Below, piece after piece: positions 25,475 to 34,975 of a stretch of 64,000 nt of DNA. The stretch's first letter is position 1; every line of letters begins with the position of its first letter. The position numbers were made by a program, and so were the translations under genes. Source of the stretch: Mesorhizobium sp. WSM3859 (lineage in GTDB: Bacteria; Pseudomonadota; Alphaproteobacteria; Rhizobiales; Rhizobiaceae). The stretch covers positions 62,001-126,000 of the forward strand of contig NZ_NSGG01000010.1 in NCBI RefSeq assembly GCF_002295065.1. The letters are read 5' to 3'. The notes beneath the pieces were generated by a model. That model worked only from the letters and a program-made list of their open reading frames with translations, made no database searches and had not been told where the DNA came from.

Positions 25475-26759
25475 AGGAACCTCACCCAGAAAGCCCGCCG
25501 CCGAAGACATTGTCGGCGAAAGAGCAAGCGACCAGGTCATCCGCCTGGACAGCCAGCGCGAGCAAAGGCGCGGCAATCCGCCTGTCGTCGAAGACGATGA
25601 GCTGGAAACGCCCGTGGCGCCGGAGCCGGCGACGCTGGAGGCTCCCTCGGCTCAGCCGAAGCCGGCTTCAGTCACGGTGGCTCCGCCCGCTCCCGCCAAG
25701 CCGCGCCGCAGCCTGACGCGGCCGATCCTGTTTGCGCTGCTGCCGGTCGCGCTGGTGGCCGGCGGCTATTATTATGTCGTCGGCGGCCAGATCATGACCA
25801 CCGACAACGCCTATATCCAGGCGCAGTCGCTCGGCGTGTCGACCGACGTCTCTGGCACCGTCGACGAGATCAACGTGCATGACAATCAGGCGGTGAAGAA
25901 GGGCGATGTGCTCTTCCGGCTGCGGCCGGCCTCCTTCGAGACCGCGCTCGCCGGCGCCACGGCGCAGCTCGGCACGGTGCGCAACCAGGTGCTGACGCTG
26001 CAGGCGAGCTACCAGCAGTCGCTGGCCTCGATCGAACAGGCCGAGGCCGACATCCCCTATTACGAGTCGGCCTTCCAGCGTCAGCAGGACCTGCTCAAGA
26101 CCTCGACCGCTTCCAAGGCGACCTTCGACAGCGCCCAGCACGATCTGATCGCGGCTCGCCAGAAGGTGACCGTCGCCAAGGCGCAGGCGCAGGCGATGCT
26201 TGCCCAACTCGGCGGCGACGCCAGCCAGCCGGTCGAGCAGAACCCGTTCTACCTGCAGGCCCAGTCGGCGGTGGACGATGCGCAGCGCAACCTCAACGAT
26301 TCCGTCGTCAAGGCGCCGTTCGACGGCATCGTCACCAATGTCGACGCGCTGCAGGTCGGCAAATACCTGCCGGCCTCGCAGCCAGCCTTCAGCCTGGTGT
26401 CGTCGACCGATATCTGGATCGCGGCCGAGCCGAAGGAAACCGAGCTCACCTATGTCCGGCCCGGACAGAAGGCGACGATCAGCATCGATGGCTATCCGGG
26501 CGAGGTCTGGCACGGCACCGTCGGCTCGATCAGCCCTGCATCGTCGTCGAGCTTCTCGCTGCTGCCGGCGCAGAACACCAGCGGCAACTGGGTCAAGGTC
26601 GTGCAGCGCATCCCGATGCGCGTGACGATCGATGATCCGGACGGCAAGCCGCCGCTGCGCGGCGGCATGAGCGCCGTGGTCGACATCGACACCGACCATG
26701 CGCGCGGCCTGCCCGATTTCATCACCAGCCTCTTAAAGCAATCCGGGTCAAAGTCATGA
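25467..26759 (+). CDS. HlyD/EmrA-type membrane fusion protein, pump 2
   Basis: The 430-residue protein has a long acidic/Pro-rich cytoplasmic N-terminus, one membrane span about residues 85-104 (RPILFALLPVALVAGGYYYV), then TTDNAYIQAQSLGVSTDVSGTV and VVKAPFDGIVTNVDALQVG flanking the alpha-hairpin. GGGAGAAAG precedes the start at 25467. It overlaps the permease by four bases (ATGA). Compared with pump 1 it has a longer N-terminus and no adjacent intact repressor. Confidence 0.92.
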   Translation: MSEGTSPRKPAAEDIVGERASDQVIRLDSQREQRRGNPPVVEDDELETPVAPEPATLEAPSAQPKPASVTVAPPAPAKPRRSLTRPILFALLPVALVAGGYYYVVGGQIMTTDNAYIQAQSLGVSTDVSGTVDEINVHDNQAVKKGDVLFRLRPASFETALAGATAQLGTVRNQVLTLQASYQQSLASIEQAEADIPYYESAFQRQQDLLKTSTASKATFDSAQHDLIAARQKVTVAKAQAQAMLAQLGGDASQPVEQNPFYLQAQSAVDDAQRNLNDSVVKAPFDGIVTNVDALQVGKYLPASQPAFSLVSSTDIWIAAEPKETELTYVRPGQKATISIDGYPGEVWHGTVGSISPASSSSFSLLPAQNTSGNWVKVVQRIPMRVTIDDPDGKPPLRGGMSAVVDIDTDHARGLPDFITSLLKQSGSKS

Positions 26760-28300
26760 CAACGGCTTCCGCGACAGGCGCGCCCGTGGCCGCCAATCGC
26801 GGCGCCATCACCGCCTGCGTCATCCTGGCGGTCATCATGCAGGCGCTGGACACCACCATCGCCAATGTCGCGCTGCCCTATATCCAGGGCAGCGTTTCGG
26901 CCAGCGCCGACCAGATCAACTGGGTGCTCACCTCCTACATCGTCGCCGCCGCGGTGATGACGCCGCCGTCCGGCTATCTCGCCAACCGCTTCGGCCGCAA
27001 GCGCATCCTTCTGGTGGCGATCACCGGCTTCGTCGTCGCTTCGGTGCTGTGCGGCTTTGCGCAGTCGCTGCCGCAGATCGTCGGCTTTCGCCTGCTGCAG
27101 GGCCTGTTCGGCGCGGCGCTCGTGCCGCTGTCGCAGTCGATCCTGCTCGACATCTACAGCGCCGAGGAGCGCGGCTCAGCCATGGCGCTGTTCGGCGTCT
27201 CGGTCATGGTCGGTCCGGTGCTCGGCCCGGTAATCGGCGGCTGGCTGACCGAGAACGTCTCCTGGCGCTGGGTGTTCTACATCAACGTGCCGATCGGCGC
27301 GCTGGCCTTTTTCGGCGTCTCCATGTTCGTCCAGGAAACCAAGCTCGACCTCAAGGCCAGACTGGATTGGCTGGGCTTCGGCATGCTCAGCGTCGCCATC
27401 GCCGCGCTGCAGATGTTCCTCGACCGCGGCGAGCAGCTCAACTGGTTCTCTTCGGCCGAGATCATTGTCGAGGCGCTGGTCTGCGCCTCGGCCTTCTACA
27501 TCTTCATCGTCCACACCTTCACCGCGCGCGACACTTTCGTGAACCCGCGGCTTTTCCTTGACCGCAACTTCGCCGTCGGAATGATCTTCATCTTCATCAT
27601 CGGCATCACCTATCTCGCCTCGCTGGCGCTGATGACGCCCTATCTGCAGACTCTGATGGGCTATCCGGTGGTCACCGCCGGCATCGTCATGGGGCCGCGC
27701 GGCCTCGGCACCATGGCCTGCATGTTCGTGGTCGGGCGCCTGGTCGGCAAGGTGGACACGCGCTGGCTGCTGTTCATCGGCCTCGCGATCACCGCCTGGG
27801 CGATGTACGACATGACCGGCTGGACGCCGGCCGTTTCGCAATGGACGATCATCAGCACCGGCTTCATCCAGGGCGCCGGCTTGGGCTTCCTGTTCGTGCC
27901 GCTCACCACGATCACCTTCGCCACGCTGGCGCCGGAGCGGCGCGCGGAAGGCACCGGCCTCTACAACCTGTCGCGCAACATCGGCTCCAGCGTCGGCATC
28001 TCGGTGGTCTCGGCGCTGCTGACGCAGAACCAGCAGATCAACCACGCCAACATCGCCACCTATGTGACGCCCTATAATCCGGCCTTCGGCGACCCGGCGA
28101 TCTCGCAGGCGCTGAGCCCTTACACCGCCGCCGGCCGCGCCGCGCTCGACGGCCTCGTCACGCTGCAGGCGACGATCATCTCCTATGTCGACGACTTCAA
28201 GCTGATGATGATCCTGTCCTTGGCCGCCATCCCGCTGGTGCTTCTGCTGCGCAAGCCCGGCGCCCCGGCCAAGGTCGATCACAGCGCGGCCATGGAATAA
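26756..28300 (+). CDS. DHA2-type MFS multidrug efflux permease (EmrB-like), pump 2
   Basis: The 514-residue, 14-span transporter shows LDTTIANVALPYIQG in span 1, motif A-like GYLANRFGRKRILL, motif C VMVGPVLGPVIGGWLTENVSWRWVFYINVPIG, and NLSRNIGSSVGISVVSALL near the end. It is translationally coupled to its adaptor. The two pumps in the window are clearly different lineages, not a recent duplication. Confidence 0.93.
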   Translation: MTTASATGAPVAANRGAITACVILAVIMQALDTTIANVALPYIQGSVSASADQINWVLTSYIVAAAVMTPPSGYLANRFGRKRILLVAITGFVVASVLCGFAQSLPQIVGFRLLQGLFGAALVPLSQSILLDIYSAEERGSAMALFGVSVMVGPVLGPVIGGWLTENVSWRWVFYINVPIGALAFFGVSMFVQETKLDLKARLDWLGFGMLSVAIAALQMFLDRGEQLNWFSSAEIIVEALVCASAFYIFIVHTFTARDTFVNPRLFLDRNFAVGMIFIFIIGITYLASLALMTPYLQTLMGYPVVTAGIVMGPRGLGTMACMFVVGRLVGKVDTRWLLFIGLAITAWAMYDMTGWTPAVSQWTIISTGFIQGAGLGFLFVPLTTITFATLAPERRAEGTGLYNLSRNIGSSVGISVVSALLTQNQQINHANIATYVTPYNPAFGDPAISQALSPYTAAGRAALDGLVTLQATIISYVDDFKLMMILSLAAIPLVLLLRKPGAPAKVDHSAAME

Positions 28301-28305
28301 AAGGA

Positions 28306-28334
28306 CCGGGATCCCGCCGCCCGCGGGACCCCGG
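28306..28334 (+). terminator. Hairpin after pump 2 operon
   Basis: ccgggatcccgc / gcgggaccccgg form a 12-base stem with one G-T pair and a 5-base loop, five bases after the permease stop codon. No T-run follows, so its efficiency is uncertain. Confidence 0.5.
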
Positions 28335-28525
28335 CCTGCCGGACGACCTCCAAAACACCGGCGTCGCTGCGCCGGAAGCCGTCGCGGCCTTTTTGGGGAG
28401 GACTGGAATCATACGAAGCGGGGCGGCGCGGAGTTTCAGGAACTCCTGATAATTTGCCGAAAATTATTCCCGCCCCGGTGCGTCGAGCGGGCAATCACAT
28501 ATGGGTTTATCGGCGAAGGCCAACG

Positions 28526-28684
28526 CCGTCATCCTCGGGCTTGACCCGAGGATCCATTCCGTGACCTCTGCCGCAGAGTGCGGCAGTGCAGAATTCTGTA
28601 ACCGTTGCAACGCCTTGGCGTGACGGCATGGATTCCAGGGTCTGCGCGCGTCGCTCCGCTCCTTGCTCCGCCCTGGAATGACGA
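28526..28684. repeat. Mosaic intergenic repeat, copy B
   Basis: This shares modules with 11833-12020. It opens with a 9-base hairpin atcctcggg-cttga-cccgaggat (28531-28553), then gatccattccgtgac, the palindromic tgcagaattctg, gacggcatggattccagggtct and the gcgcgcgtcgctccgctccttgctccgcc block that is inverted in copy A. The rest of the 28301-28790 gap holds only hairpins and the yidC terminator. Confidence 0.65.
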
Positions 28685-28743
28685 CCGGGGTGTAAGCCAC
28701 GGCCAATCGCGAGGGTTCGCGCTGTCCCGTCGGCATTTCCAAC

Positions 28744-28768
28744 AAAAAACCCGACCGAGGCCGGGTTC
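28744..28768 (-). terminator. Rho-independent terminator of the rpmH-rnpA-yidC unit
   Basis: On the minus strand aacccggcc-tc-ggtcgggtt is followed at once by a run of Ts, about 23 bases after the yidC stop codon. Confidence 0.85.
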
Positions 28769-28790
28769 TTGCTGGAGGGCGGGGATCCGT

Positions 28791-30623
28791 CTATTCCGCC
28801 GGCGATGGTTTCTTGCGGAACATCGCCGCCAGATTGTCCCACAATTCGATCTTGGCGCCCTGGCGCTTCATGATCACACCCTGCTGCAGGATCGACAGCG
28901 TGTTGTTCCAGGCCCAGTAGATGACGAGGCCGGCCGGGAACGAGCCCATCATGAAGGTGAAGATCACCGGCATCCAGGTGAAGATCGCGGCCTGCGTCGG
29001 GTCCGGCGGCGCCGGGTTCATGCGCATCTGCAGGAACATGGTGATGCCCATCACCACCGCCCAGGCGCCCATATGCGGCAGGAAGGCGGGCGCCGCGAAG
29101 GGCAGCAGGCCGAACAGGTTGAAGATCGACGTCGGATCGGGCGCCGCAAGGTCGTGGATCCAGCCGAAGAACGGCGCGTGCCGCATCTCGATGGTGATGT
29201 AGAGCACCTTGTAGAGCGAGAAGAAGACCGGGATCTGCAGCGCCACCGGCCAGCAGCCGGCCAGCGGATTGATCTTCTCGGTCTTGTAGAGCTCCATCAT
29301 CGCCTGCTGCTGCTTCATCTTGTCGTCCGCGTATTTCTCGCGGATCTCGACCATCTTCGGCTGCACCTTCTTCATGTTCGCCATCGAGGCGTAGGACTTG
29401 TTGGCCAGGGGGAAGAAGATCGCCTTGACGATGACGGTGGTGGCGAGGATCGCCAGGCCGAAATTGCCGAAGAATTTGTAGAGCGTGTCGATCAGCCAGA
29501 ACATCGGCTTGGTGATGAAATAGAACCAGCCCCAGTCGATCAACAGGTTGAACTGGCGAATGTGACGGTCGGCCTCGTAGGCGTTGATCTTGGCGACTTC
29601 CTTCGCGCCGGCGAAGATTTCAGACTCGATCGTCGTCGACTGGCCGGGTGCGACGCTGACCGCGTCGGACAGGAAGTCGGACTGATAGCTGTGGCTGTGC
29701 GGCCCGTCCTTGAACTCGAAATAGGAGAATTTCGGCTGGAAGGGCTGCTTCTCCGTCGGGATGAGCGTCACGGCCCAGTATTTGTCGGTGATGCCGAGCC
29801 AGCCATCGGTGGATTTGCCGGGCTTGACTTCCTTGTCCTTCTCGATGGCCGCGTATTTGTACTCCGTCAGCCCTTCGCTGCCGGTGACGCCGATCAGGCC
29901 CTCATGCAGGACATAGGTGCTGGCGACGGCTGGTTTGTCGAAACGGGTGACGCGCCCGTAATTGTAGAGCGAGACGGCGGCCGTTCCCGAATTCTGCACC
30001 GTGTCGGAAACGGTGAACATATATTCGTTGTCGATCGAGATGGTGCGCTTGAACGTCAGACCCTTGTCGTTGGTGAAGGTCAGCGTCACCGGCGTCGAGG
30101 GCGTCAGCGTCGGATTGCCTTCGACGCTCCACACCGTATCCGCGCCCGGCACCGCGCCGGTCGCATCGTTGCCGACGAAGCCGATCTCGGCGAAATAGCC
30201 ATTAGGCAGCGACGATGGGTTGAGCAGCTCGATCTCGGGCGAGTTCTTGTCAACCGTCTCGGTATAGTGCTTGAGCTTCAGGTCATCGAGGCGCGCGCCC
30301 GTCAGGTTGATCGAGCCCTGGAGGCTCGGCGTGTCGATCTTGACGCGCTTGGTCGCGGCAATGGCCTGGTCGCGGCTGGCGGCGGTCACCGCTTCACCGC
30401 CGGGTGCGCCGGGAACGCTGCCGGCCGCCGGGGCCGGCGTTCCGACCGCGCCGGAGTTGGCGCCGCCGCCCGCTTCCTTCTTCTGCGCCTCGACGCGCTG
30501 CTGCTCGATGCGGGCCTGCTCCCGCTGCTGCTCCATCTTCGGGTTCATGTAGAACACCTGCCAGAGCGTCAGGATCAGCACCGACAGCGCGATGGTGATG
30601 AAGAAATTGCGGTTGTTTTCCAT
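28791..30623 (-). CDS. yidC: Membrane protein insertase YidC
   Basis: The 610-residue protein has the Gram-negative YidC plan: an N-terminal span (FFITIALSVLILTLWQVFYM), a low-complexity Gln/Glu/Ala linker, a large periplasmic beta domain (about residues 75-350), then the conserved core. The core shows WGWFYFITKPMFWLIDTLYKFFGNFGLAIL, the cytoplasmic loop MANMKKVQPKMVEIREKYADDKMKQQQ, and NPLAGCWPVALQIPVFFSLYKVLY. It inserts and folds inner-membrane proteins with or without SecYEG. It follows rnpA by 14 bases and ends in a strong terminator. Confidence 0.97.
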   Translation of the reverse strand: MENNRNFFITIALSVLILTLWQVFYMNPKMEQQREQARIEQQRVEAQKKEAGGGANSGAVGTPAPAAGSVPGAPGGEAVTAASRDQAIAATKRVKIDTPSLQGSINLTGARLDDLKLKHYTETVDKNSPEIELLNPSSLPNGYFAEIGFVGNDATGAVPGADTVWSVEGNPTLTPSTPVTLTFTNDKGLTFKRTISIDNEYMFTVSDTVQNSGTAAVSLYNYGRVTRFDKPAVASTYVLHEGLIGVTGSEGLTEYKYAAIEKDKEVKPGKSTDGWLGITDKYWAVTLIPTEKQPFQPKFSYFEFKDGPHSHSYQSDFLSDAVSVAPGQSTTIESEIFAGAKEVAKINAYEADRHIRQFNLLIDWGWFYFITKPMFWLIDTLYKFFGNFGLAILATTVIVKAIFFPLANKSYASMANMKKVQPKMVEIREKYADDKMKQQQAMMELYKTEKINPLAGCWPVALQIPVFFSLYKVLYITIEMRHAPFFGWIHDLAAPDPTSIFNLFGLLPFAAPAFLPHMGAWAVVMGITMFLQMRMNPAPPDPTQAAIFTWMPVIFTFMMGSFPAGLVIYWAWNNTLSILQQGVIMKRQGAKIELWDNLAAMFRKKPSPAE

Positions 30624-30637
30624 CGAAAGCCCTTGGC

Positions 30638-30991
30638 CTATCGTGTTCCGCGCAGCCGGCGGGAAAGCTCGGCCTTCAACTGGCCGAACGGAGTGGCAAG
30701 CACGTCTTCACGCCCGACGATGACATAGTCATTGCCGGGCGCCATGTCATCGGCGGCGTGAACGCGCACGGCTTCCCTCAGCCGCCGCCGGACGCGGTTG
30801 CGCACCACGGCGTTGCCGACCTTCTTGGTGACGGTGTAGCCGACGCGCGGCGCAAGGTCGTCGCCGCGGTCGAGAACTTCAACGAGAAAAAGCCGTCCGC
30901 GGCGTTTCTCGCCGCCGCGCACAGCCAGGAAGTCCGCGCGTTTCAGAAGCCGCCCGGGAGTTTTCCCCTTTGGCTTGCCGGTTGCGGGCAA
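30638..30991 (-). CDS. rnpA: Ribonuclease P protein component
   Basis: The 117-residue basic protein has the RnpA signature RNRVRRRLREAVR with LKRADFLAVRGG before it and GNDYVIVGRED after it. It binds the RNase P RNA to mature tRNA 5' ends. No ATG is well placed: the open frame runs back through rpmH. The TTG at 30991 (giving MPATGKPKGK), just after the rpmH stop, is the likely start. Confidence 0.92.
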   Translation of the reverse strand: MPATGKPKGKTPGRLLKRADFLAVRGGEKRRGRLFLVEVLDRGDDLAPRVGYTVTKKVGNAVVRNRVRRRLREAVRVHAADDMAPGNDYVIVGREDVLATPFGQLKAELSRRLRGTR

Positions 30992-31007
30992 CGATCTCGT
31001 CTTTCGT

Positions 31008-31142
31008 TCAGGCGCTGAGCCGCTTGCGGCCGCGATTACGGCGGGCAGCAACGACGCCACGGCCACCCTTGGTGGCCATGCGGGCACGGAAACCATGCCG
31101 GCGCTTACGGACGAGCTTGGACGGTTGGTAGGTACGCTTCAT
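31008..31142 (-). CDS. rpmH: 50S ribosomal protein L34
   Basis: The 44-residue product read on the minus strand is MKRTYQPSKLVRKRRHGFRA and onward to NRGRKRLSA, the standard L34 sequence with its Arg/Lys-rich single domain. It is the first gene of the rpmH-rnpA-yidC unit. Confidence 0.97.
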   Translation of the reverse strand: MKRTYQPSKLVRKRRHGFRARMATKGGRGVVAARRNRGRKRLSA

Positions 31143-31397
31143 TTGTTTTAATACCGCGGGGTGCGGCCCTTCTTGATTCTGTCACTCTGTAACAGGAGCT
31201 TTGCCGGGCCGGCTTAGGCGCGATCGAAACCGCGCCGGGACGAATGGCCCGAGCGTGAGCGGGCTTATAGAAAGAAGGTTTTTGGAAGTCAATCCGCCGT
31301 GGTCTCCGGGCATTTTTTCGCTGGACCAAGGTTGAAATTGGCAAAAAAGCCGCAAATCGCATAATCTTGCCCATCAAGGCTTCGTGAAGACCGCGTC

Positions 31398-32891
31398 ATG
31401 ACGAGTGAAGTCCTGTCCACGGATGAAAAGGCAACCCCGGCGGCGGCAAATCCGACGCGCCGGGTGCCGTTGTCGCGCGGCCTGTCGACCAAGCTTCTTC
31501 TGCTCACCATCGCCTTCGTGCTCTTGGCCGAAATCCTGATCTTCCTGCCCTGGATCGCCAGCTACCGGGTCAACTGGCTGAAGGAGCGGCTGAGCACCGC
31601 CGCCGCCGTGTCGATCGTGCTCCTGCAGGGCGAGCCCAACTCGCTGTCGCACAACGCCCAGAACGACGTGCTGATGGCGATCGGCGCCAAGGCGATCGCC
31701 GTGCGCGACGGCGGGGTCTCGCGGCTGCTCGTCGTTTCCGACATGCCGCCGCAGGTCGACGAGCACATCGACATCGCCAATGTCGGGCTGGTCAACGGCA
31801 TGACCGGCGCGCTCGACACTTTGTTCTTCGGCCGCAAGCGAATGCTGCGCGTCTTCGGCCCGGTCGGCGACAGCGACAAGGAATTCGAGCTGATCATGCC
31901 GGATTACCGTCTGCGCGACGCCATGCTGAGATACTCGCGCAATGTCGCCGTCGTCTCGCTGCTGATCTCGCTGTTCACCGCCATGCTGGTCTATGCGGCG
32001 ATCGACCTGATCATGATCGGGCCGATCCGCACCATGACGCGCTCGATCCTGTCCTTCTCCGAGGCGCCAGATGATCCCGGGCGCATAATCTGTCCGACCG
32101 AGCGCTCCGACGAGATCGGCGTCGCCGAGCGCGAGCTGGCGCAGATGCAGGATCGGCTGCAGAAGATGCTGTCGGAGCAGAAGCACCTCGCCGACCTCGG
32201 CTTGGCCGTGTCGAAGATCAATCACGACATGCGCAACATCCTGGCTTCCGCGCAGCTGATGTCGGACCGCCTGCGCCAGGTGAAGGATCCGACCGTGCAG
32301 TCCTTCGCGCCGAAGCTTCTGCGCGCGCTCGACCGTGCCGTCTCCTATTCCGAAGGCGTGCTTCACTATGGCCGCACCCAGGAGCCGGCGCCGTCGCGCC
32401 GACGTCTGCGGCTGCGCCAGCTGGTCGACGACGTGCACGGCCTGCTCGATATCGAGGAAGGCATCGAATTCATCAATGCCGTGGAGCTGACCTTCGAGGT
32501 CGACGCCGATTCCGACCATCTCTTCCGCGTGCTCACCAATCTGTGCCGCAACTCCATCCAGGCGATGGCCGCCGACACGGAGCGGACGGTGGTGCGCCGG
32601 CTGGCGGTCGCGGCGGAGCGCCATGGCAGCGTCAGCCGCATCACCGTCACCGACACCGGCCCCGGCCTGCCGCCCAAGGCGCGCGAGAACCTGTTCGCCG
32701 CCTTCCGTGGCTCGGCGCGAAGCGGCGGCACCGGCCTCGGCCTGGCCATCGCGCATGAATTGATCCGTGCCCATGGCGGCGCAGTCGAGCTGGTCGAATC
32801 GATCGGCGGCCGCACCGTCTTCGCCGTCACCATCCCCGACCAGCCGGTCCGGCTCGACCAGGCGCGCGGAAGTTTGCGTCGCCCCGCCTGA
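31398..32891 (+). CDS. Orphan membrane sensor histidine kinase with HAMP domain
   Basis: The 497-residue protein has two spans (about residues 30-52 and 180-203) around a periplasmic domain of about 130 residues. A HAMP linker (IGPIRTMTRSILSFSEAP), a coiled coil and an H-box with VSKINHDMRNILASAQL about residue 275 follow. The HATPase domain shows the N-box NLCRNSIQAM, G1 TDTGPGLPP and G2 GGTGLGLAIAHELI. It is divergent from rpmH across about 255 bases. No response regulator is adjacent, so its partner must be elsewhere. The periplasmic domain does not match one I know. Confidence 0.9.
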   Translation: MTSEVLSTDEKATPAAANPTRRVPLSRGLSTKLLLLTIAFVLLAEILIFLPWIASYRVNWLKERLSTAAAVSIVLLQGEPNSLSHNAQNDVLMAIGAKAIAVRDGGVSRLLVVSDMPPQVDEHIDIANVGLVNGMTGALDTLFFGRKRMLRVFGPVGDSDKEFELIMPDYRLRDAMLRYSRNVAVVSLLISLFTAMLVYAAIDLIMIGPIRTMTRSILSFSEAPDDPGRIICPTERSDEIGVAERELAQMQDRLQKMLSEQKHLADLGLAVSKINHDMRNILASAQLMSDRLRQVKDPTVQSFAPKLLRALDRAVSYSEGVLHYGRTQEPAPSRRRLRLRQLVDDVHGLLDIEEGIEFINAVELTFEVDADSDHLFRVLTNLCRNSIQAMAADTERTVVRRLAVAAERHGSVSRITVTDTGPGLPPKARENLFAAFRGSARSGGTGLGLAIAHELIRAHGGAVELVESIGGRTVFAVTIPDQPVRLDQARGSLRRPA

Positions 32892-33077
32892 GCTGCACGC
32901 CGTCGGGCTCAGCCTCCGCCTAAGTCGCGCCACCCCCGGCATGGGCAAAAACCGCCTGCGACAAAACTTTTGCCGGATCGGCTTGCAATTCTCAAATTCA
33001 GTCGTTAGGGAACACTCCACATCGCGGCCGGCCGTCTCGACCGGAACGCGAGGCTTGTGTCACACACGGCCTGTTGC

Positions 33078-33154
33078 GCGCCCGTAGCTCAGCTGGATAG
33101 AGCACCAGACTACGAATCTGGGGGTCAGGAGTTCGAATCTCTTCGGGCGCGCCA
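33078..33154 (+). tRNA. tRNA-Arg(ACG)
   Basis: A complete cloverleaf: acceptor gcgcccg / cgggcgc, D-arm gctc...gagc, anticodon stem ccaga-ctacgaa-tctgg giving anticodon ACG, T-arm aggag-ttcgaat-ctctt with one wobble pair, discriminator G and an encoded CCA (33152-33154). Accessory DNA and a transposase scrap follow its 3' end, as at many tRNA integration sites. Confidence 0.97.
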
Positions 33155-33165
33155 GATTTCTAAGG

Positions 33166-33315
33166 GTCCGTTCCGGACACATGGGTTACGGTTCATACCT
33201 GAGACATGGGTAACACTTTCGGCCCGAAAGGGTTGTCGAGAGGTTCCAGTCTGCATGTCTCATCGTCGAAGTAGCCAAGATCGTAGTGCATGAAGATACC
33301 CCGCCCCTTTCGCCG
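33166..33315 (-). mobile_element. IS481-family insertion sequence remnant (transposase C-terminus)
   Basis: On the minus strand the frame ending at 33193 reads GIFMHYDLGYFDDETCRLEP then LDNPFGPKVLPMSQV, the usual last residues of IS481-type transposases. Beyond the stop are two copies of an acatgggt(t/a)ac motif (about 33178 and 33205), typical of the ends of such elements. Everything upstream of the last 35-40 codons is missing. Confidence 0.7.
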
Positions 33316-33345
33316 CAACATGCGCCCTTCCAACCTGCAAGAATA

Positions 33346-33648
33346 CTACTTTACCGGGCCACGTGTGATGGTCGTGAGTTCCCCGATCACGTCAAACGCC
33401 TTGATGCTCAACGTCGGGTCACCCTTCATCTCGGCAATGATTGGCCCGTCCAGGAAAGCTTGCACTGCGGCGTCATCGTCGAACAGGTAGATCCCGCCAG
33501 CCTCGCTTTCGGCCTCGTTTATGATCCAGACCTTCCAGTGCAGGCCAGGCATGTCCGCGATGGGTTGAGCATAGGGCAGGTTTTCTCTCTCATACTCGGC
33601 CCTCGGCCCGTTGATCTTGTAGTTGATTTGCAGGATTTTGGCCGACAT
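33346..33648 (-). CDS. YdhR-like putative mono-oxygenase
   Basis: The 100-residue protein has the ferredoxin-like dimeric alpha-beta barrel pattern of the YdhR family: an N-terminal strand (SAKILQINYKI), MPGLHWKVWIINEAESEAGGIYLFDDDAAVQAFL, and a closing KAFDVIGELT. Family members are small cofactorless proteins suspected of oxidising aromatic compounds; the substrate is unknown. It diverges from an HxlR regulator 238 bases away, which is its likely controller. Confidence 0.82.
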   Translation of the reverse strand: MSAKILQINYKINGPRAEYERENLPYAQPIADMPGLHWKVWIINEAESEAGGIYLFDDDAAVQAFLDGPIIAEMKGDPTLSIKAFDVIGELTTITRGPVK

Positions 33649-33886
33649 GTGCTTCCTCCCTTATTCTCTGTAGTAGACTTTGCACGGCCACAAGCGACCC
33701 TCCACGCGTCGGTTGTTGCGTTTGAGCAGACGATCAAGAAAAGTGCCCGACACGCGCAGTGCGGTCCGCATCGTGGCGCCAGAAGGCGGGCAGGCGCTAG
33801 GGCAGCTTCGGAAGTGTTCCGCTTCAGATTGTGAACTGGCCTTAGACCTCCACAGGGACTAACTTGCGGCAGAGGAATCCTCGGCC

Positions 33887-34594
33887 ATGACCCGACGGCC
33901 TTACGGACTGATCTGCCCGATCTCGCTCGCCTGCGAGCTCTTGGAACCGCGCTGGACGATCCAAATCCTGACCGAGCTCTGGAACGGCTCGACCCGCTTC
34001 AACGACATTCGCAAGGGGTTGGGCAACATCTCGTCCGCCATCCTGTCGAGGCGGCTCAAGCAGATGGAGTCGTCGGGCCTGGTCGAGCGCGTCGAGGACA
34101 AGGCGGCGGGCACCGTCGACTATTTCCGCACCGAGAAGGCGATCAAGCTCGAACCGGCGATGAACGCGCTGGCGGAATGGGCCCTATGCAACATCGAGGC
34201 GGAGATCGCGCTCAGTGGTGCGGATGCTTCGACCATCATGTGGGTCGTGCGGCGAATGATCGACCTCGCCGAACTGCCGCGGCGGCGCGCCGTCATCCGC
34301 TTCCATTTCCGCGACGATCCCCCACCGAAATGTCCCACCTGCTGGTTTGTCGTCGAGCCAGGCGCGGACTTCCCCGAGCTATGCTGGCTCGACCCCCGCC
34401 GGGACGTCGACCTTTACGTCGAGACCGGCGTTGTTTCGCTGGGGGCCATCATCGAGGGCCACTCCAGCATCGAGCGCGAGAAAGAAAGGGGCCGCCTTTT
34501 CCTGAGTGGCGACCCCGGCCTTGCCCGCAGCATGGACCGTTGGCTGCGACCCTCGGTCTATGCAGCGATCGAGGGAATCGTCCAGCTTTCCTGA
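33887..34594 (+). CDS. HxlR-family transcriptional regulator with C-terminal SCP2-like domain
   Basis: The 235-residue protein starts with an HxlR winged helix (CPISLACELLEPRWTIQILTELWNGSTRFNDIRKGLGNISSAILSRRLKQMESSGLVER). This is extended by about 120 residues (WFVVEPGADFPELCWLDPRRDVDLYVET and a C-terminal helical end) resembling a sterol-carrier-type ligand pocket. Classical HxlR proteins are about 110-150 residues, so this is the longer subgroup with a ligand domain. Probably regulates the divergent YdhR-like gene. Confidence 0.87.
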   Translation: MTRRPYGLICPISLACELLEPRWTIQILTELWNGSTRFNDIRKGLGNISSAILSRRLKQMESSGLVERVEDKAAGTVDYFRTEKAIKLEPAMNALAEWALCNIEAEIALSGADASTIMWVVRRMIDLAELPRRRAVIRFHFRDDPPPKCPTCWFVVEPGADFPELCWLDPRRDVDLYVETGVVSLGAIIEGHSSIEREKERGRLFLSGDPGLARSMDRWLRPSVYAAIEGIVQLS

Positions 34595-34975
34595 AAGCGA
34601 TATTGGGGTTGCAGCCTTGTTCAACCCCACCCAGGACGAAAGGCCCACATGGGTTCGCCTCAAAAAGCTATAGCGCAAACAATAACATAGCAGTGCACAG
34701 TTTCATCTCGTCCGGCGCGCCATATCCGGCCATTACTGCTGCCATCGCCGAAATTTGCTGCGGATAGCCGCCGGACTACGCTCAAGTAGGAAATTGAGAA
34801 TGGCCAGCAGGCGAAAATCGTAACAACGGCGGCCATTGGCGGTAAAGAAGTTCGAATCCCATCGGGTCGAATCGTGAAGCCCGGCGCGGGGGCGTAGCGC
34901 CACATCGATGTCGATGATGCAGAGCACGCTGATGCCAGAGCATGGTCGGATTCCTCCATCGTCCTCCTGGTTGGC
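34595..34975. other. Intergenic region without recognisable gene
   Basis: No coding frame with protein-like content is seen on either strand. The stretch ttcgaatcccatcgggtcgaa (about 34849) looks like a tRNA T-arm but no cloverleaf can be built around it. Confidence 0.4.

Noticed and set aside
34847..34875. A T-arm-like stretch suggesting another tRNA
   Set aside because: No acceptor, D-arm or anticodon arm can be folded around it on either strand.
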